Assembly: GCA_024641835.1 (NCBI GenBank) | Contig: JAHECH010000056.1 | Span: 1-8,133 of the forward strand | Length of the DNA: 8,133 bases | Direction of reading: 5' to 3' | From: Deltaproteobacteria bacterium | GTDB taxonomy: Bacteria > Desulfobacterota > DSM-4660 > Desulfatiglandales > HGW-15 | Shown: positions 1 to 6,284 of the stretch, in pieces | Layout of the letters: every line of letters starts with the position of its first letter | Position numbering within the stretch: position 1 is the stretch's first letter | Translations under genes and position numbers: made by a program | The notes under the pieces: generated by a model | What the model was told of the DNA's origin: nothing | What the model saw: only the letters and a program-made list of their open reading frames with translations | The model's database searches: none

Positions 1-1
1 C

Positions 2-679
2 GGAGATGTGCTGGCGGATGGGGTCAAGGTAGCGGCCGCAAGAATAGGGGGGGCTGCCAACGGGTGCGCCGTGCATGTAGGCGGCGAGGAACCTGGCATG
101 CATAGCGCACTTTTCTTGCCTGGCAGGGGAACGGGCTATGTCTGTGATCCGACTCCGGGGCGCCACACAGCGACACCCATGGCCCGCATCGATGCCGGCA
201 TGGCAGGCATCGCACCCTATGAGGAAATGCAGTTTCATGGATTCGAAAGGTACGAGTACAGGAGCAAAGGGCCGGCTAGCGCAAAGACGTCCTGCTACTG
301 GCAAGTGGGAACCTGCGCCGGGTTGTGTTTATTCCCCGTCATATTTTTAGGAAATTACCCTTTGCTCGAGTTCTTCAATGCCGTGACTGGTCGGGAAATA
401 AACATGCAGGAGGCGCTGAAAACCGGTGCTCGGATCCAGACTCTGAGGCAGTACTTTAACATCAGAGAGGGTATCAAACCCCAGGAAATACACCTCCCCC
501 CCCGAATGCTGGGCATTCCACCCCATCAGGAGGGGCCGCTCGCCGGAATCACTATTGACCTTGAAAGCCTTCGTCAAGAGTACTTTAGATGCATGGGGTG
601 GGATTCAAAAAGCGGTGTTCCCCTCGAGAACACATTAAAAGACCTTAATATTAAAGATGTTGTACATTCTTTTTCATAA
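2..679 (+). CDS. Aldehyde:ferredoxin oxidoreductase, C-terminal part (5' end outside window)
   Basis: This is the last 225 residues of a gene that is open at the left edge; intact family members are about 600 residues or more. The family oxidises aldehydes to acids in the cytoplasm, passing electrons to ferredoxin, with a tungstopterin (or related) cofactor and one 4Fe-4S cluster. What is visible fits its C-terminal domains: an AVHVGGEEPGMH stretch followed by PGRGTGYVCDPTPGRHT (the helical cofactor region), GTCAGLCLFP, where the second Cys is probably the last cluster ligand, then FNIREG, LPPRMLGIPP, GPLAGI and a final EYFRCMGWD...GVPL block. The usual cluster ligands lying further N-terminal are outside the window. 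The stop is TAA at 677-679. No convincing terminator follows. The gene reads in the same direction as the FHA-GAF gene but is about 700 bp away, so co-transcription is uncertain. Family assignment is confident; the natural substrate cannot be told. Confidence 0.92.
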   Translation, partial: GDVLADGVKVAAARIGGAANGCAVHVGGEEPGMHSALFLPGRGTGYVCDPTPGRHTATPMARIDAGMAGIAPYEEMQFHGFERYEYRSKGPASAKTSCYWQVGTCAGLCLFPVIFLGNYPLLEFFNAVTGREINMQEALKTGARIQTLRQYFNIREGIKPQEIHLPPRMLGIPPHQEGPLAGITIDLESLRQEYFRCMGWDSKSGVPLENTLKDLNIKDVVHSFS

Positions 680-1064
680 AACACTTTGACTTATCATCCG
701 GGGCAGAACTATTTCTCCCTTTCCGCCTTTTTCAAGATGAAGTGCTTGAAAACGCATCGCTCATACCATTGGCAGACGCACCTAGCCTTATCCTTTCCGA
801 GTCCGACGTCCCGCAGTCGGCAGTAAACATGTAAGGGATTCATATAATGCTTGATTTCTGATCCTGTCATTGCCACAACACCGCCCCCTCCCGCTATGGC
901 GGGACCTCATCCCGCTATGGCGGGACCTCATCCCGCTATGGCGGGACAAATCCTTAAAACCGTCACCGAGCAGGCACAAACAGCCTGGTACCGGGGAGTT
1001 AGCTCCTATGGGAGTGGAAAGGCGCATACACTCTTCCTCTGAGTCCGCTGGTTTGACCACCAGG
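680..1064. other. Non-coding stretch with a palindromic repeat array
   Basis: About 385 bp between the oxidoreductase and the first possible downstream start. I see no credible gene: the short ORFs here exist because the tandem repeats at 890-945 have a length divisible by three. A weak hairpin (CCGAC/GTCGG, about 803-820) could form. No T-rich intrinsic terminator follows the oxidoreductase stop. Confidence 0.6.
890..945. repeat. Three tandem copies of a 21-bp palindromic repeat (REP-like)
   Basis: The unit is CCCGCTATGGCGGG followed by a 7-bp spacer ACCTCAT. Units begin at 890, 911 and 932; copies 1 and 2 are identical and the third has the palindrome but a diverged spacer (ACAAAT). Each palindrome can form a CCCGC/GCGGG stem with a TATG loop, so the array would give three identical hairpins 21 nt apart in RNA, or cruciform-capable DNA. 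CCCGC...GCGGG palindromes are a common form of dispersed extragenic repeat in proteobacteria; membership of such a family is inferred. It lies between two same-direction genes and could stabilise or end the upstream message. Confidence 0.85.
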
Positions 1065-1346
1065 ATGAAAATCACAGTTCCCTGCCTCACAAGATCGCCG
1101 GATTGCAGGGTTTTTTCAGGGAGAATCGAACAGGCGTATACCCCGTCTCATATCGTAAAGCTAGACTTTTCCGGCACACCACCCGGTCCTTATTCTAAAA
1201 AAAATATAAGCATTCCCACCCTGTTTATCCCGAACCTGACGTCGGCTGATGAACCAGGACAATCCTTCCGGTACCTTCTTGAATTTCTTGACAAAAGGAT
1301 TTCGCGTGGAGTAATGTTAAATTATTTAGAAGAGAAAGCGCCTTAA
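1065..1346 (+). CDS. Possible small hypothetical protein, 93 aa (doubtful)
   Basis: An ATG at 1065 opens a 93-residue frame (MKITVPCLTRSPDCRV... to ...LNYLEEKAP) ending in TAA at 1344-1346. The same frame extends upstream through the palindromic repeats to 870, but that part reads as a PLWRDLI heptad made by the repeat and is unlikely to be translated. Only a weak CAGG precedes the ATG. The segment has two cysteines, no membrane span and no motif I recognise. It sits 42 bp before the FHA-GAF gene and could be a small gene, a degraded one, or simply an open frame in leader sequence. No function is proposed. Confidence 0.25.
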   Translation: MKITVPCLTRSPDCRVFSGRIEQAYTPSHIVKLDFSGTPPGPYSKKNISIPTLFIPNLTSADEPGQSFRYLLEFLDKRISRGVMLNYLEEKAP

Positions 1347-1388
1347 AGCTCTCACGAAACCGGTAAAATCTCTTTCAGGTTGGATCCA

Positions 1389-2306
1389 ATGGCCATGATC
1401 AAGCTTTACGTGGTAGATGAAACCGAAGAAATCCAATCGTTTGACTTCCGAAAAGATACTATCCACATTGGCAGATCTTCTGATAACGATATCAAGATGA
1501 AAGACGAGTATGTTTCACGCAGGCACCTGAAAGTGTTCAAGAGAGGAGGCAAGTATTTCCTCCAGGATTTAAGCAGCAGCAATGGCACTTTTGTGAACGG
1601 CTTGCAGGTAGCGCCGGGAGAAGAAGTTGAAGTGAAGGAAGGAGCACCGATCACCGTTGGCATGAGCCTCATCTGTCTTGGCAAGACGTGCCTGGAACAG
1701 ATTATTCCGTTCGTAGACTCCATCTTGGATTCAGAAGAACTCACCGAGCTCGGCGCTATATCCGTGCAGGATAGGGCGCTGACCCATAAGAATAACATGG
1801 AGCTGATCTACAATGTCTCAAATGTCCTGAAAAGTTCCATGACCTTGAAGGAGATCATGGAGAGCATCCTGGATTACATCTTCGGTCTTCTAAGAAGGAT
1901 CGATAGAGGGGTGATTATTCTGATCGACAAGAATAGCGGACAAATCACCGAGACTTTCTCCCGACAAAACCCGAACACCGAACCTGCCTTTTCCAGCTAC
2001 AGCAAGACGATTGTCGATCGGGTTGTGAGAGAAGCCAAGGGTCTCATGATGCTGGATACCTATAACGAGGAGAGCTCCAATCTTTCGGAAAGTATCAAGC
2101 TCATGAAAATCAGGTCAGCCCTCTGTGTGCCGCTGATCAGCAGGGGCGATATCAGAGGTGTCATTTACCTCGATTCCATAGGACAGCCCTATGGGTTTCG
2201 AAGCGAAGACCTGAGTCTTCTCACTGCACTCAGCAGCTCTGCGGCAATGGTCATCGAAAACGCGCTGCTTTGCTCAGCAAAAGAAATGGCATCGGCAAAG
2301 CCGTGA
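1389..2306 (+). CDS. FHA-GAF domain signalling protein, 305 aa
   Basis: The protein has an FHA domain at about residues 5-100, with the phosphothreonine-binding signature GRS (28-30), SRRH (43-46) and SSNGTFVNG (63-71). A short linker follows, then a GAF domain at about 135-295 (LIYNVSNVLKSS, IDRGVIILID, SALCVPLISRGDIRGVIYLDS), ending in the helix typical of GAF domains. FHA domains bind phosphothreonine peptides; GAF domains bind small ligands or mediate dimerisation. In many delta-group proteins this pair precedes a cyclase, kinase or sigma-54 activator module, but here the chain stops after GAF, so it probably acts as an adaptor or sensor for a partner encoded elsewhere. I chose ATG 1389, which has AGG 9 nt upstream; TTG 1380 and ATG 1395 are in-frame alternatives. 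It is soluble, with no signal peptide. The next gene downstream is convergent. Confidence 0.88.
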   Translation: MAMIKLYVVDETEEIQSFDFRKDTIHIGRSSDNDIKMKDEYVSRRHLKVFKRGGKYFLQDLSSSNGTFVNGLQVAPGEEVEVKEGAPITVGMSLICLGKTCLEQIIPFVDSILDSEELTELGAISVQDRALTHKNNMELIYNVSNVLKSSMTLKEIMESILDYIFGLLRRIDRGVIILIDKNSGQITETFSRQNPNTEPAFSSYSKTIVDRVVREAKGLMMLDTYNEESSNLSESIKLMKIRSALCVPLISRGDIRGVIYLDSIGQPYGFRSEDLSLLTALSSSAAMVIENALLCSAKEMASAKP

Positions 2307-2904
2307 TCTCATCAGAAGAGAGCCCGACTCAAATGGATTATCTTTCTGAAACTCAAGCCTCAGGTCTCACGCTGTTACACCATTCCGTCCTACCGGAGTG
2401 AACCATCCTCGTTCAGGGCTAGTATCGCGTCCCAGAAATACCTTGGCATAATCATCTGCGCGACCCTGCCCCCTGCCGCGAGGCGGTCTCTCAGAGCCGC
2501 ATATCGCTACAGGGGCTTTCCGAGGGGCCACGGGGGTCTCTTTCAAAATGTGGAAACGAAGAGATACGGGAAAGACGCCGCAAGAAGGGAGCAGCGAAGG
2601 CGGGCGGCGCGGCTGCATCAGTCATTTCCATGTTTCGCCTTGCATGGCTATTCCCGGGAAGCCCTCCGCCCGCCTCAGCCATCACCTAAAGCTGATGACC
2701 GGGCAGCGACTTCTTCGTTTCTCTATTTTGAAAGAGACCCCCATGGCCCCCAAAACAGACTTCCTGTGTTCAGCAACCCCACTTATGGGTACAAGTGGGC
2801 CCAAATCGGGGAGAGGGCTTGCCAGGCTCTGGCGGAGCCGAAGGCGACCAGGGCATGGGGCAAGGAGAGGACTGGATGACAAGAATCGCAGGAGTTCTGA
2901 GAAA
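2307..2904. other. 598-bp convergent intergenic region, repeat-rich, no credible gene
   Basis: The FHA-GAF gene (+) and the M50 protease gene (-) end facing each other across this space. Overlapping ORFs on both strands have Arg/Pro/Ala-rich translations. A near-identical peptide (FERDPxGP) is read from opposite strands because of the inverted repeats at 2524-2563 and 2711-2750, which is expected for a repeat rather than a gene. Other small hairpins are CCGC-GAG-GCGG near 2473-2483, CCCACTT/AAGTGGG near 2779-2800, and GCCAG/CTGGC near 2821-2833. One of these could end either transcript, but none has a T tract. Confidence 0.6.
2524..2750. repeat. 227-bp inverted-repeat-bounded element (MITE/REP-like)
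   Basis: Bases 2524-2563 and the reverse complement of 2711-2750 match at about 35 of 40 positions; both begin GGGGCCA(C/T)GGGGGTCTC, continue TTTCAAAAT, and end near GAAACGAAGA. Inside, a second perfect 9-bp inverted pair, GGCGGGCGG (2599-2607) and CCGCCCGCC (2666-2674), would extend a fold-back structure. The interior has no transposase and no convincing ORF. I could not see a clear target-site duplication. This fits a non-autonomous miniature element or large dispersed palindrome; that class is inferred from structure alone. Confidence 0.7.
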
Positions 2905-4065
2905 TTATCGACGATCACTATCATCTCGATATTCCTTATCCTCCAGTTCCACCTTGAGGGAAAGAAACTTCAGCATATCCTTCAGTGTAATCACGCCCGC
3001 CAGATGGCCGTCGTCGACCACCATGAGACGGCTCATGTTGTTCTGACTCATGCGGGAGAGAGCCTTCACAGCATCCTCTCCGCTGCGAATGGTATTTGCC
3101 TCGGTGCATGATGCTGCGATTTCTCCGACGCTCTTTTTTTTCCACTCCTCTTTCGGAAGTGCTTTCACATCCTTGGTGGTCACACAGCCTAGCAGTTTGC
3201 CTGAACTCTCTACAACCGGAAACATTTTGAAGTGATACCGATAGATGTAGTCTTCCACGAGCTGATCGACCGTTGCAGAGGAGGGGATCGTCACAGGATC
3301 TTCCTTCATGAAACGACGAACCGTCTCCCCTTCCAGGGCCTTCCGCGTGAGGAGCTGCTGATAGGACATCTTTGCAGCGCTATGGAGGAACATGCCGATC
3401 AAGAACCACCAAAGCCCACCGATGAAATTACCGCGGAAGAAATTCAGGAAGCCAAAAAATATCATGACGAACCCGAAAAGACTGCCAACCCGCGAACTGA
3501 TTCGTGAGGCCCATCTCAGATTCTTCTTCACGCCCCACAGAATCGACCTGAGCACCCGTCCCCCATCCAGGGGAAATGCGGGAAGGAGGTTGAATGCAGC
3601 CAGGATCATATTGATCCATGCGAGATAAGCCAAGACCCCGTTGACGGGGCTGATCCATCCTGCCTGCTTGCCGAGGGCGAGGAGAGCGTAAAAGGCCAAA
3701 CCCGCCAGGACGCTCGACATAGGGCCAGCCACAGCCATCATGAATTCTGCCTTGGCGCTCGTGGGTTCCTCACTCATTTCAGCCATGCCGCCGAAAATAA
3801 AAAGGGTAATTCCTTTCATGGGCACCCCGTATTTTCTCGCCACGACGGAGTGGCAGAACTCATGAAAGACGATGGACAGAAAAAGCCCCACCGTGCCGAT
3901 GATGCCCATGATCCAGTAAGTGCTTGTGGAAAGGTCCTTGTAGTAAAGGGGGAAAAGGCCGCTTGAGAGAGACCAGGCGATGAGAAGAGCAAGAATGATC
4001 CAGCTCATGTCAATCCGAACCTGGAAACCGAGTAGTTTAAATAGGTTTATACGCTTTCCAAACAT
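2905..4065 (-). CDS. Site-2-type M50 membrane metalloprotease with two CBS domains, 386 aa
   Basis: This is an intramembrane zinc protease of the M50 / SpoIVFB-like group with C-terminal CBS domains. The HExxH zinc motif is HEFCH (68-72) in a membrane helix, and the third ligand is Asp167 in LPAFPLDGGR. Hydrophobic segments lie at about 20-40, 52-72, 108-132, 142-165 and 195-230. CBS1 spans about 247-303 (FMKEDPVTIPSSATV...) and CBS2 about 312-370. CBS pairs bind adenine nucleotides, so cleavage may respond to energy state. Its substrate is unknown; relatives cleave membrane-bound precursors or anti-sigma factors. It is the third gene of the gap-usp operon: its ATG lies 3 nt after the usp stop, and its ribosome site (GAGGTG, 4070-4075) overlaps the end of usp, which implies translational coupling. 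Length and catalytic residues look intact. Confidence 0.93.
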   Translation of the reverse strand: MFGKRINLFKLLGFQVRIDMSWIILALLIAWSLSSGLFPLYYKDLSTSTYWIMGIIGTVGLFLSIVFHEFCHSVVARKYGVPMKGITLFIFGGMAEMSEEPTSAKAEFMMAVAGPMSSVLAGLAFYALLALGKQAGWISPVNGVLAYLAWINMILAAFNLLPAFPLDGGRVLRSILWGVKKNLRWASRISSRVGSLFGFVMIFFGFLNFFRGNFIGGLWWFLIGMFLHSAAKMSYQQLLTRKALEGETVRRFMKEDPVTIPSSATVDQLVEDYIYRYHFKMFPVVESSGKLLGCVTTKDVKALPKEEWKKKSVGEIAASCTEANTIRSGEDAVKALSRMSQNNMSRLMVVDDGHLAGVITLKDMLKFLSLKVELEDKEYRDDSDRR

Positions 4066-4068
4066 CTC

Positions 4069-4548
4069 TCACCTCTTGTTGCCAAAGTGCCTGGTCTCCT
4101 CCTGCGGAATGGGAACGGTCAATACAGGGGAGGCGGAATGCCGGACAACTTTTTCCGCCACAGAGCCGAAGACCAGGTGCCTCCAGCCGGTGAGACCATG
4201 AGTGGCGATGACGACAAGATCGACATGTTCATCCGCCCCGACACGGGTGATCTCTTCAGCAGGATTTCCGGAAGAGGTCAATATCCGAACAGGAATCTTC
4301 TCTCCTACCTTGTCTCCGGCAACCTCATGAAGCGTTTTGTCGGATGAAGCCGTCATTTCTTTCATATACTGCACAAGATCCAAAGCATGGGTGGCGCCAG
4401 GGTCAGGATAGGGAGGCAGTGGTTGAATCACATGGAGCAGGAGTAATTCAGCTCCAAAATTTAATGCCAGTTCCTTGGCCGCCCTAAGCGCTGTGTAAGA
4501 AGGTTCACTGAAATCCGTAGGGCAGAGTATTTTCCTGAGCGGTAACAT
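4069..4548 (-). CDS. Universal stress protein (UspA family), 159 aa
   Basis: A single-domain cytoplasmic Usp. The N-terminus KILCPTDFSEPS carries the conserved Asp12 near the nucleotide site, and HGLTGWRHLVFGS (117-129) matches the ATP-binding pattern H-G-x9-G-S, followed by VAEKVVRHSASPVLTVP, the usual last strand. It therefore probably binds ATP, although the first Gly of the strict G-x2-G-x9-G-S/T motif is Ala115. Such proteins act in stress and energy-limited survival, often as dimers. It lies between gap and the M50 protease on the same strand. The ATG at 4548 is the only sensible start, yet it has no Shine-Dalgarno: only 5 nt separate it from a strong hairpin at 4554-4586. Its stop TGA (4069-4071) nearly touches the protease start. 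Confidence 0.93.
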   Translation of the reverse strand: MLPLRKILCPTDFSEPSYTALRAAKELALNFGAELLLLHVIQPLPPYPDPGATHALDLVQYMKEMTASSDKTLHEVAGDKVGEKIPVRILTSSGNPAEEITRVGADEHVDLVVIATHGLTGWRHLVFGSVAEKVVRHSASPVLTVPIPQEETRHFGNKR

Positions 4549-4553
4549 CGATG

Positions 4554-4586
4554 GAAGAAGCCCCGTGCGGAAGCACGGGGTTCTTC
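4554..4586 (-). promoter_or_regulatory. Intercistronic hairpin between gap and usp
   Basis: In the minus-strand transcript, GAAGAA then CCCCGTGC pair with GCACGGGG and, after one bulged C, TTCTTC, around a TTCC loop: a 14-bp stem. The 5' arm starts inside the gap stop codon and the 3' arm ends 5 nt before the usp ATG. There is no T tract, so a simple intrinsic terminator is unlikely. It may stabilise the gap message, mark a processing site, or limit usp translation. Confidence 0.65.
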
Positions 4587-5595
4587 ACGTTATCCTTTTG
4601 GAAATACCCAAGGTCTGCAGGACATTCCTGATCAACTGAGCCGTATATCCCCATTCGTTGTCATACCAGGTCATGACCTTGACGAGGTCTCCGTCGATCA
4701 CCTGGGTCATGCCCAGATCTACAATCGAGGCCCTTGCGTCCCTGATGACGTCGGAGGAAACGATGGGATCTTCCGACACCCCCAGGATTCCGGCATACCG
4801 ATTGCTTTTGGCTTCTTCTCTAAGAATATGGTTGACTTCGTCCACGGATGTTTCGCGGCTGCTCAAAAACACGATGTCTGCAAGGGAGCCGACAGGAACC
4901 GGCCCGCGAACGGCGACTCCGTCGAACTTGCCCTTGAGCTGCGGCAAGGCTTTGGTTGTGGCAACAGCCGCTCCGGTGGAAGTGGGGACGAAATTGGCCG
5001 CGCCCGCTCTCCCTCGACTCCATTTCTTGCTTGGGCCGTCTACGATACTTTGAGAAGAGGTGTAAGCGTGGATGGTGGTCATCAAGGCTTTTTTTATCCC
5101 GATCCGCCTGCTCATAATTTCCATCACCGGTGTGATGCAGTTGGTGGTGCAGCTTGCGCAGGAAAAAATCTCAGGCGGCTCTGAGGGGTCGTTGACACCA
5201 TGGACGACGGTGAGAGTTTCTTCATCTTTAGAAGGTGCGGAAAGGATGGCATGCCTCGCCCCTGCTTTCAGATGCTTCGCAAGGTCTTGCCCTTTTGTGA
5301 AAACGCCGGTGCACTCCAGCGCGATATCCACTTTCAGTTTCCGCCACGGCAGATTCAACGGATCTTTTTCGTGAAACAAGGGAATCGATTTGCCATCGAT
5401 GATCAAGGCGCCATCGCCGGGCACCACTTGTTTTTCATACCGCCCGTATACGGTGTCATATCTTAGCAGATAGGCGAGATTGTCCGCTGGAACAAGGTCA
5501 TTCACTGCGACAAGAGATAGCTCCGGTATGTCCAAAATAATCTTAAGGGCCGCGCGCCCTATGCGTCCGAGTCCATTAATTGCGATGTTTGGCAT
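4585..5595 (-). CDS. gap: Glyceraldehyde-3-phosphate dehydrogenase, 336 aa
   Basis: This phosphorylating GAPDH interconverts glyceraldehyde-3-phosphate and 1,3-bisphosphoglycerate with NAD(P), in glycolysis or gluconeogenesis. The Rossmann signature is INGLGRIGR (6-14). The catalytic cysteine is Cys149 in SCTTNC (148-153), its partner is His176 in TTIHAYTS, and the phosphate-site loop is PTSTGAA (204-210). The C-terminal signature WYDNEWGY is intact. Asn32-Asp33 after the first beta-alpha-beta suggests NAD rather than NADP preference (inference). The length is normal for the family. The substrate-loop segment reads DGPSKKWSRGRAGA, not the more common DLRRARAAA form. The ATG at 5595 has an excellent AAGGAGG (5603-5609) 7 nt upstream. 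It is the first gene of an operon with usp and the M50 protease. Confidence 0.97.
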   Translation of the reverse strand: MPNIAINGLGRIGRAALKIILDIPELSLVAVNDLVPADNLAYLLRYDTVYGRYEKQVVPGDGALIIDGKSIPLFHEKDPLNLPWRKLKVDIALECTGVFTKGQDLAKHLKAGARHAILSAPSKDEETLTVVHGVNDPSEPPEIFSCASCTTNCITPVMEIMSRRIGIKKALMTTIHAYTSSQSIVDGPSKKWSRGRAGAANFVPTSTGAAVATTKALPQLKGKFDGVAVRGPVPVGSLADIVFLSSRETSVDEVNHILREEAKSNRYAGILGVSEDPIVSSDVIRDARASIVDLGMTQVIDGDLVKVMTWYDNEWGYTAQLIRNVLQTLGISKRIT

Positions 5596-6050
5596 TTTTG
5601 TTCCTCCTTGTGGATTTTAGTGAGCGCTAGGGATCAGTTGTCCATTTTCTTTCATTTTCGCCTCGAAACATGGTCGTTCATCACGACAACCAAGGCGAAG
5701 GGAATGAAGTGAGCGTAGTTCCAGGTGATTTTAAAGTAAATGAGGTCAACCCGGTATTTTGCCTGATGAGTTACTGTACCGCCTTCTGGCCCGGCTGAGA
5801 AGTCTGCCGGCGGCAAAGAGCGCCCCGGTGGCGGCAAAAGATGAATCAGGGACGATTCCTTCGCGTGGATCCGCGGCTTATTCTCTACAAACATTCTTGC
5901 ACAATACGAAAGGCTTAAACAATAGGGATGGATGAAGGTCTTCTTTGGATCGCCCAGCGAGCAGAACAAAAATTCATTTGTGGTTAAATTAATCAGCGGC
6001 GAACAAATGTGCAACGGGGTTAAGACGATATTCGGGGTGAAGAGAAAACA

Positions 6051-6284
6051 ATGAAGGTCTGCACTGGGGTGAGAGCCCAGACGAGCCTAAGAGAGCATGG
6101 GGCAAAAAGCATCGGCAAATACACAATATACCCCATTGTCAGGATGAGGAAGCGCTGTTATCCGTAAAGGAGGAAAGAAGCACCCTTTAGGGACGAATCC
6201 TCGAAGGCACGGCGTATCCGATTTCCCCGGATAAACAGCGGGCAAACACATTAGCTGGCAGGCTATTTGGAAGGAGGTTGTCCT
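6051..6284 (+). promoter_or_regulatory. Candidate structured 5' leader of the ferritin-like gene
   Basis: Several complementary blocks occur in order: CTGGG/CCCAG (about 6064-6080), ATGGGG (6097-6102) with CCCCAT (6131-6136), and CGCTGTTATCCG (6153-6164) with CGGATAAACAGCG (6228-6240), a 12-bp helix with one bulge. This encloses TAAAGG (6165-6170) with CCTTTA (6184-6189). A second ATCCG at 6216-6220 can instead pair with CGGAT 6228-6232, so two folds compete. An unused AAGGAGG at 6167-6173 copies the real ribosome site at 6271-6277. A 38-codon frame (6051-6167) also lies inside. It matches no riboswitch consensus that I can recall; a leader function is inferred from structure and position. 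Confidence 0.4.
6271..6277 (+). promoter_or_regulatory. Ribosome binding site of the ferritin-like gene
   Basis: AAGGAGG lies 7 nt before ATG 6285 and so selects that start over the in-frame TTG at 6267, which lies upstream of the ribosome site itself. Confidence 0.85.

Larger units (their letters stand above)
5596..6284. other. 690-bp divergent intergenic region with structured segments
   Basis: It lies between divergently transcribed gap (-) and the ferritin-like gene (+). The gap-proximal part has a two-step palindrome: TTCGCCT (5657-5663) with AGGCGAA (5693-5699), enclosing GTCGT (5673-5677) with ACGAC (5683-5687). This could be an operator or leader hairpin for gap. A 120-codon minus-strand frame (6014 down to 5652) starts with TTG, has no ribosome site and no recognisable domain; I do not call it. 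The part from about 6051 on is listed separately. No convincing -35/-10 pair stood out in either direction. Confidence 0.55.

Noticed and set aside
843..848. Perfect TATAAT hexamer before the palindrome array
   Set aside because: No -35-like hexamer lies 16-18 bp upstream and no extended TGn motif is present; one hexamer is expected by chance in AT-rich spacer.
890..945. CRISPR array
   Set aside because: The repeats are 14-21 bp with identical 7-bp spacers and no cas genes; CRISPR needs longer repeats and unique spacers of about 30 bp.
870..1064. Upstream extension of the small ORF reading a PLWRDLI heptad repeat
   Set aside because: The heptad is produced by the 21-bp nucleotide palindrome array, whose length is divisible by three; no ribosome site supports translation there.
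2548..3111. 187-aa plus-strand ORF across the repeat region and the 3' end of the protease gene
   Set aside because: Its first part lies in an inverted repeat that reads as similar peptides from both strands, and its last part is the shadow of the M50/CBS gene on the other strand.
5652..6014. 120-aa minus-strand ORF upstream of gap
   Set aside because: TTG start without a ribosome site, mixed low-complexity and Pro/Ser-rich segments, and no recognisable domain; it is probably chance coding capacity in an intergenic region.
6051..6250. Group II intron, retron RNA, RNase P or known riboswitch
   Set aside because: I looked for conserved motifs of these RNAs (intron 5' GUGYG start and domain V, RNase P conserved boxes, B12, TPP, c-di-GMP, Mn and fluoride consensus elements) and found none; no reverse transcriptase is present.
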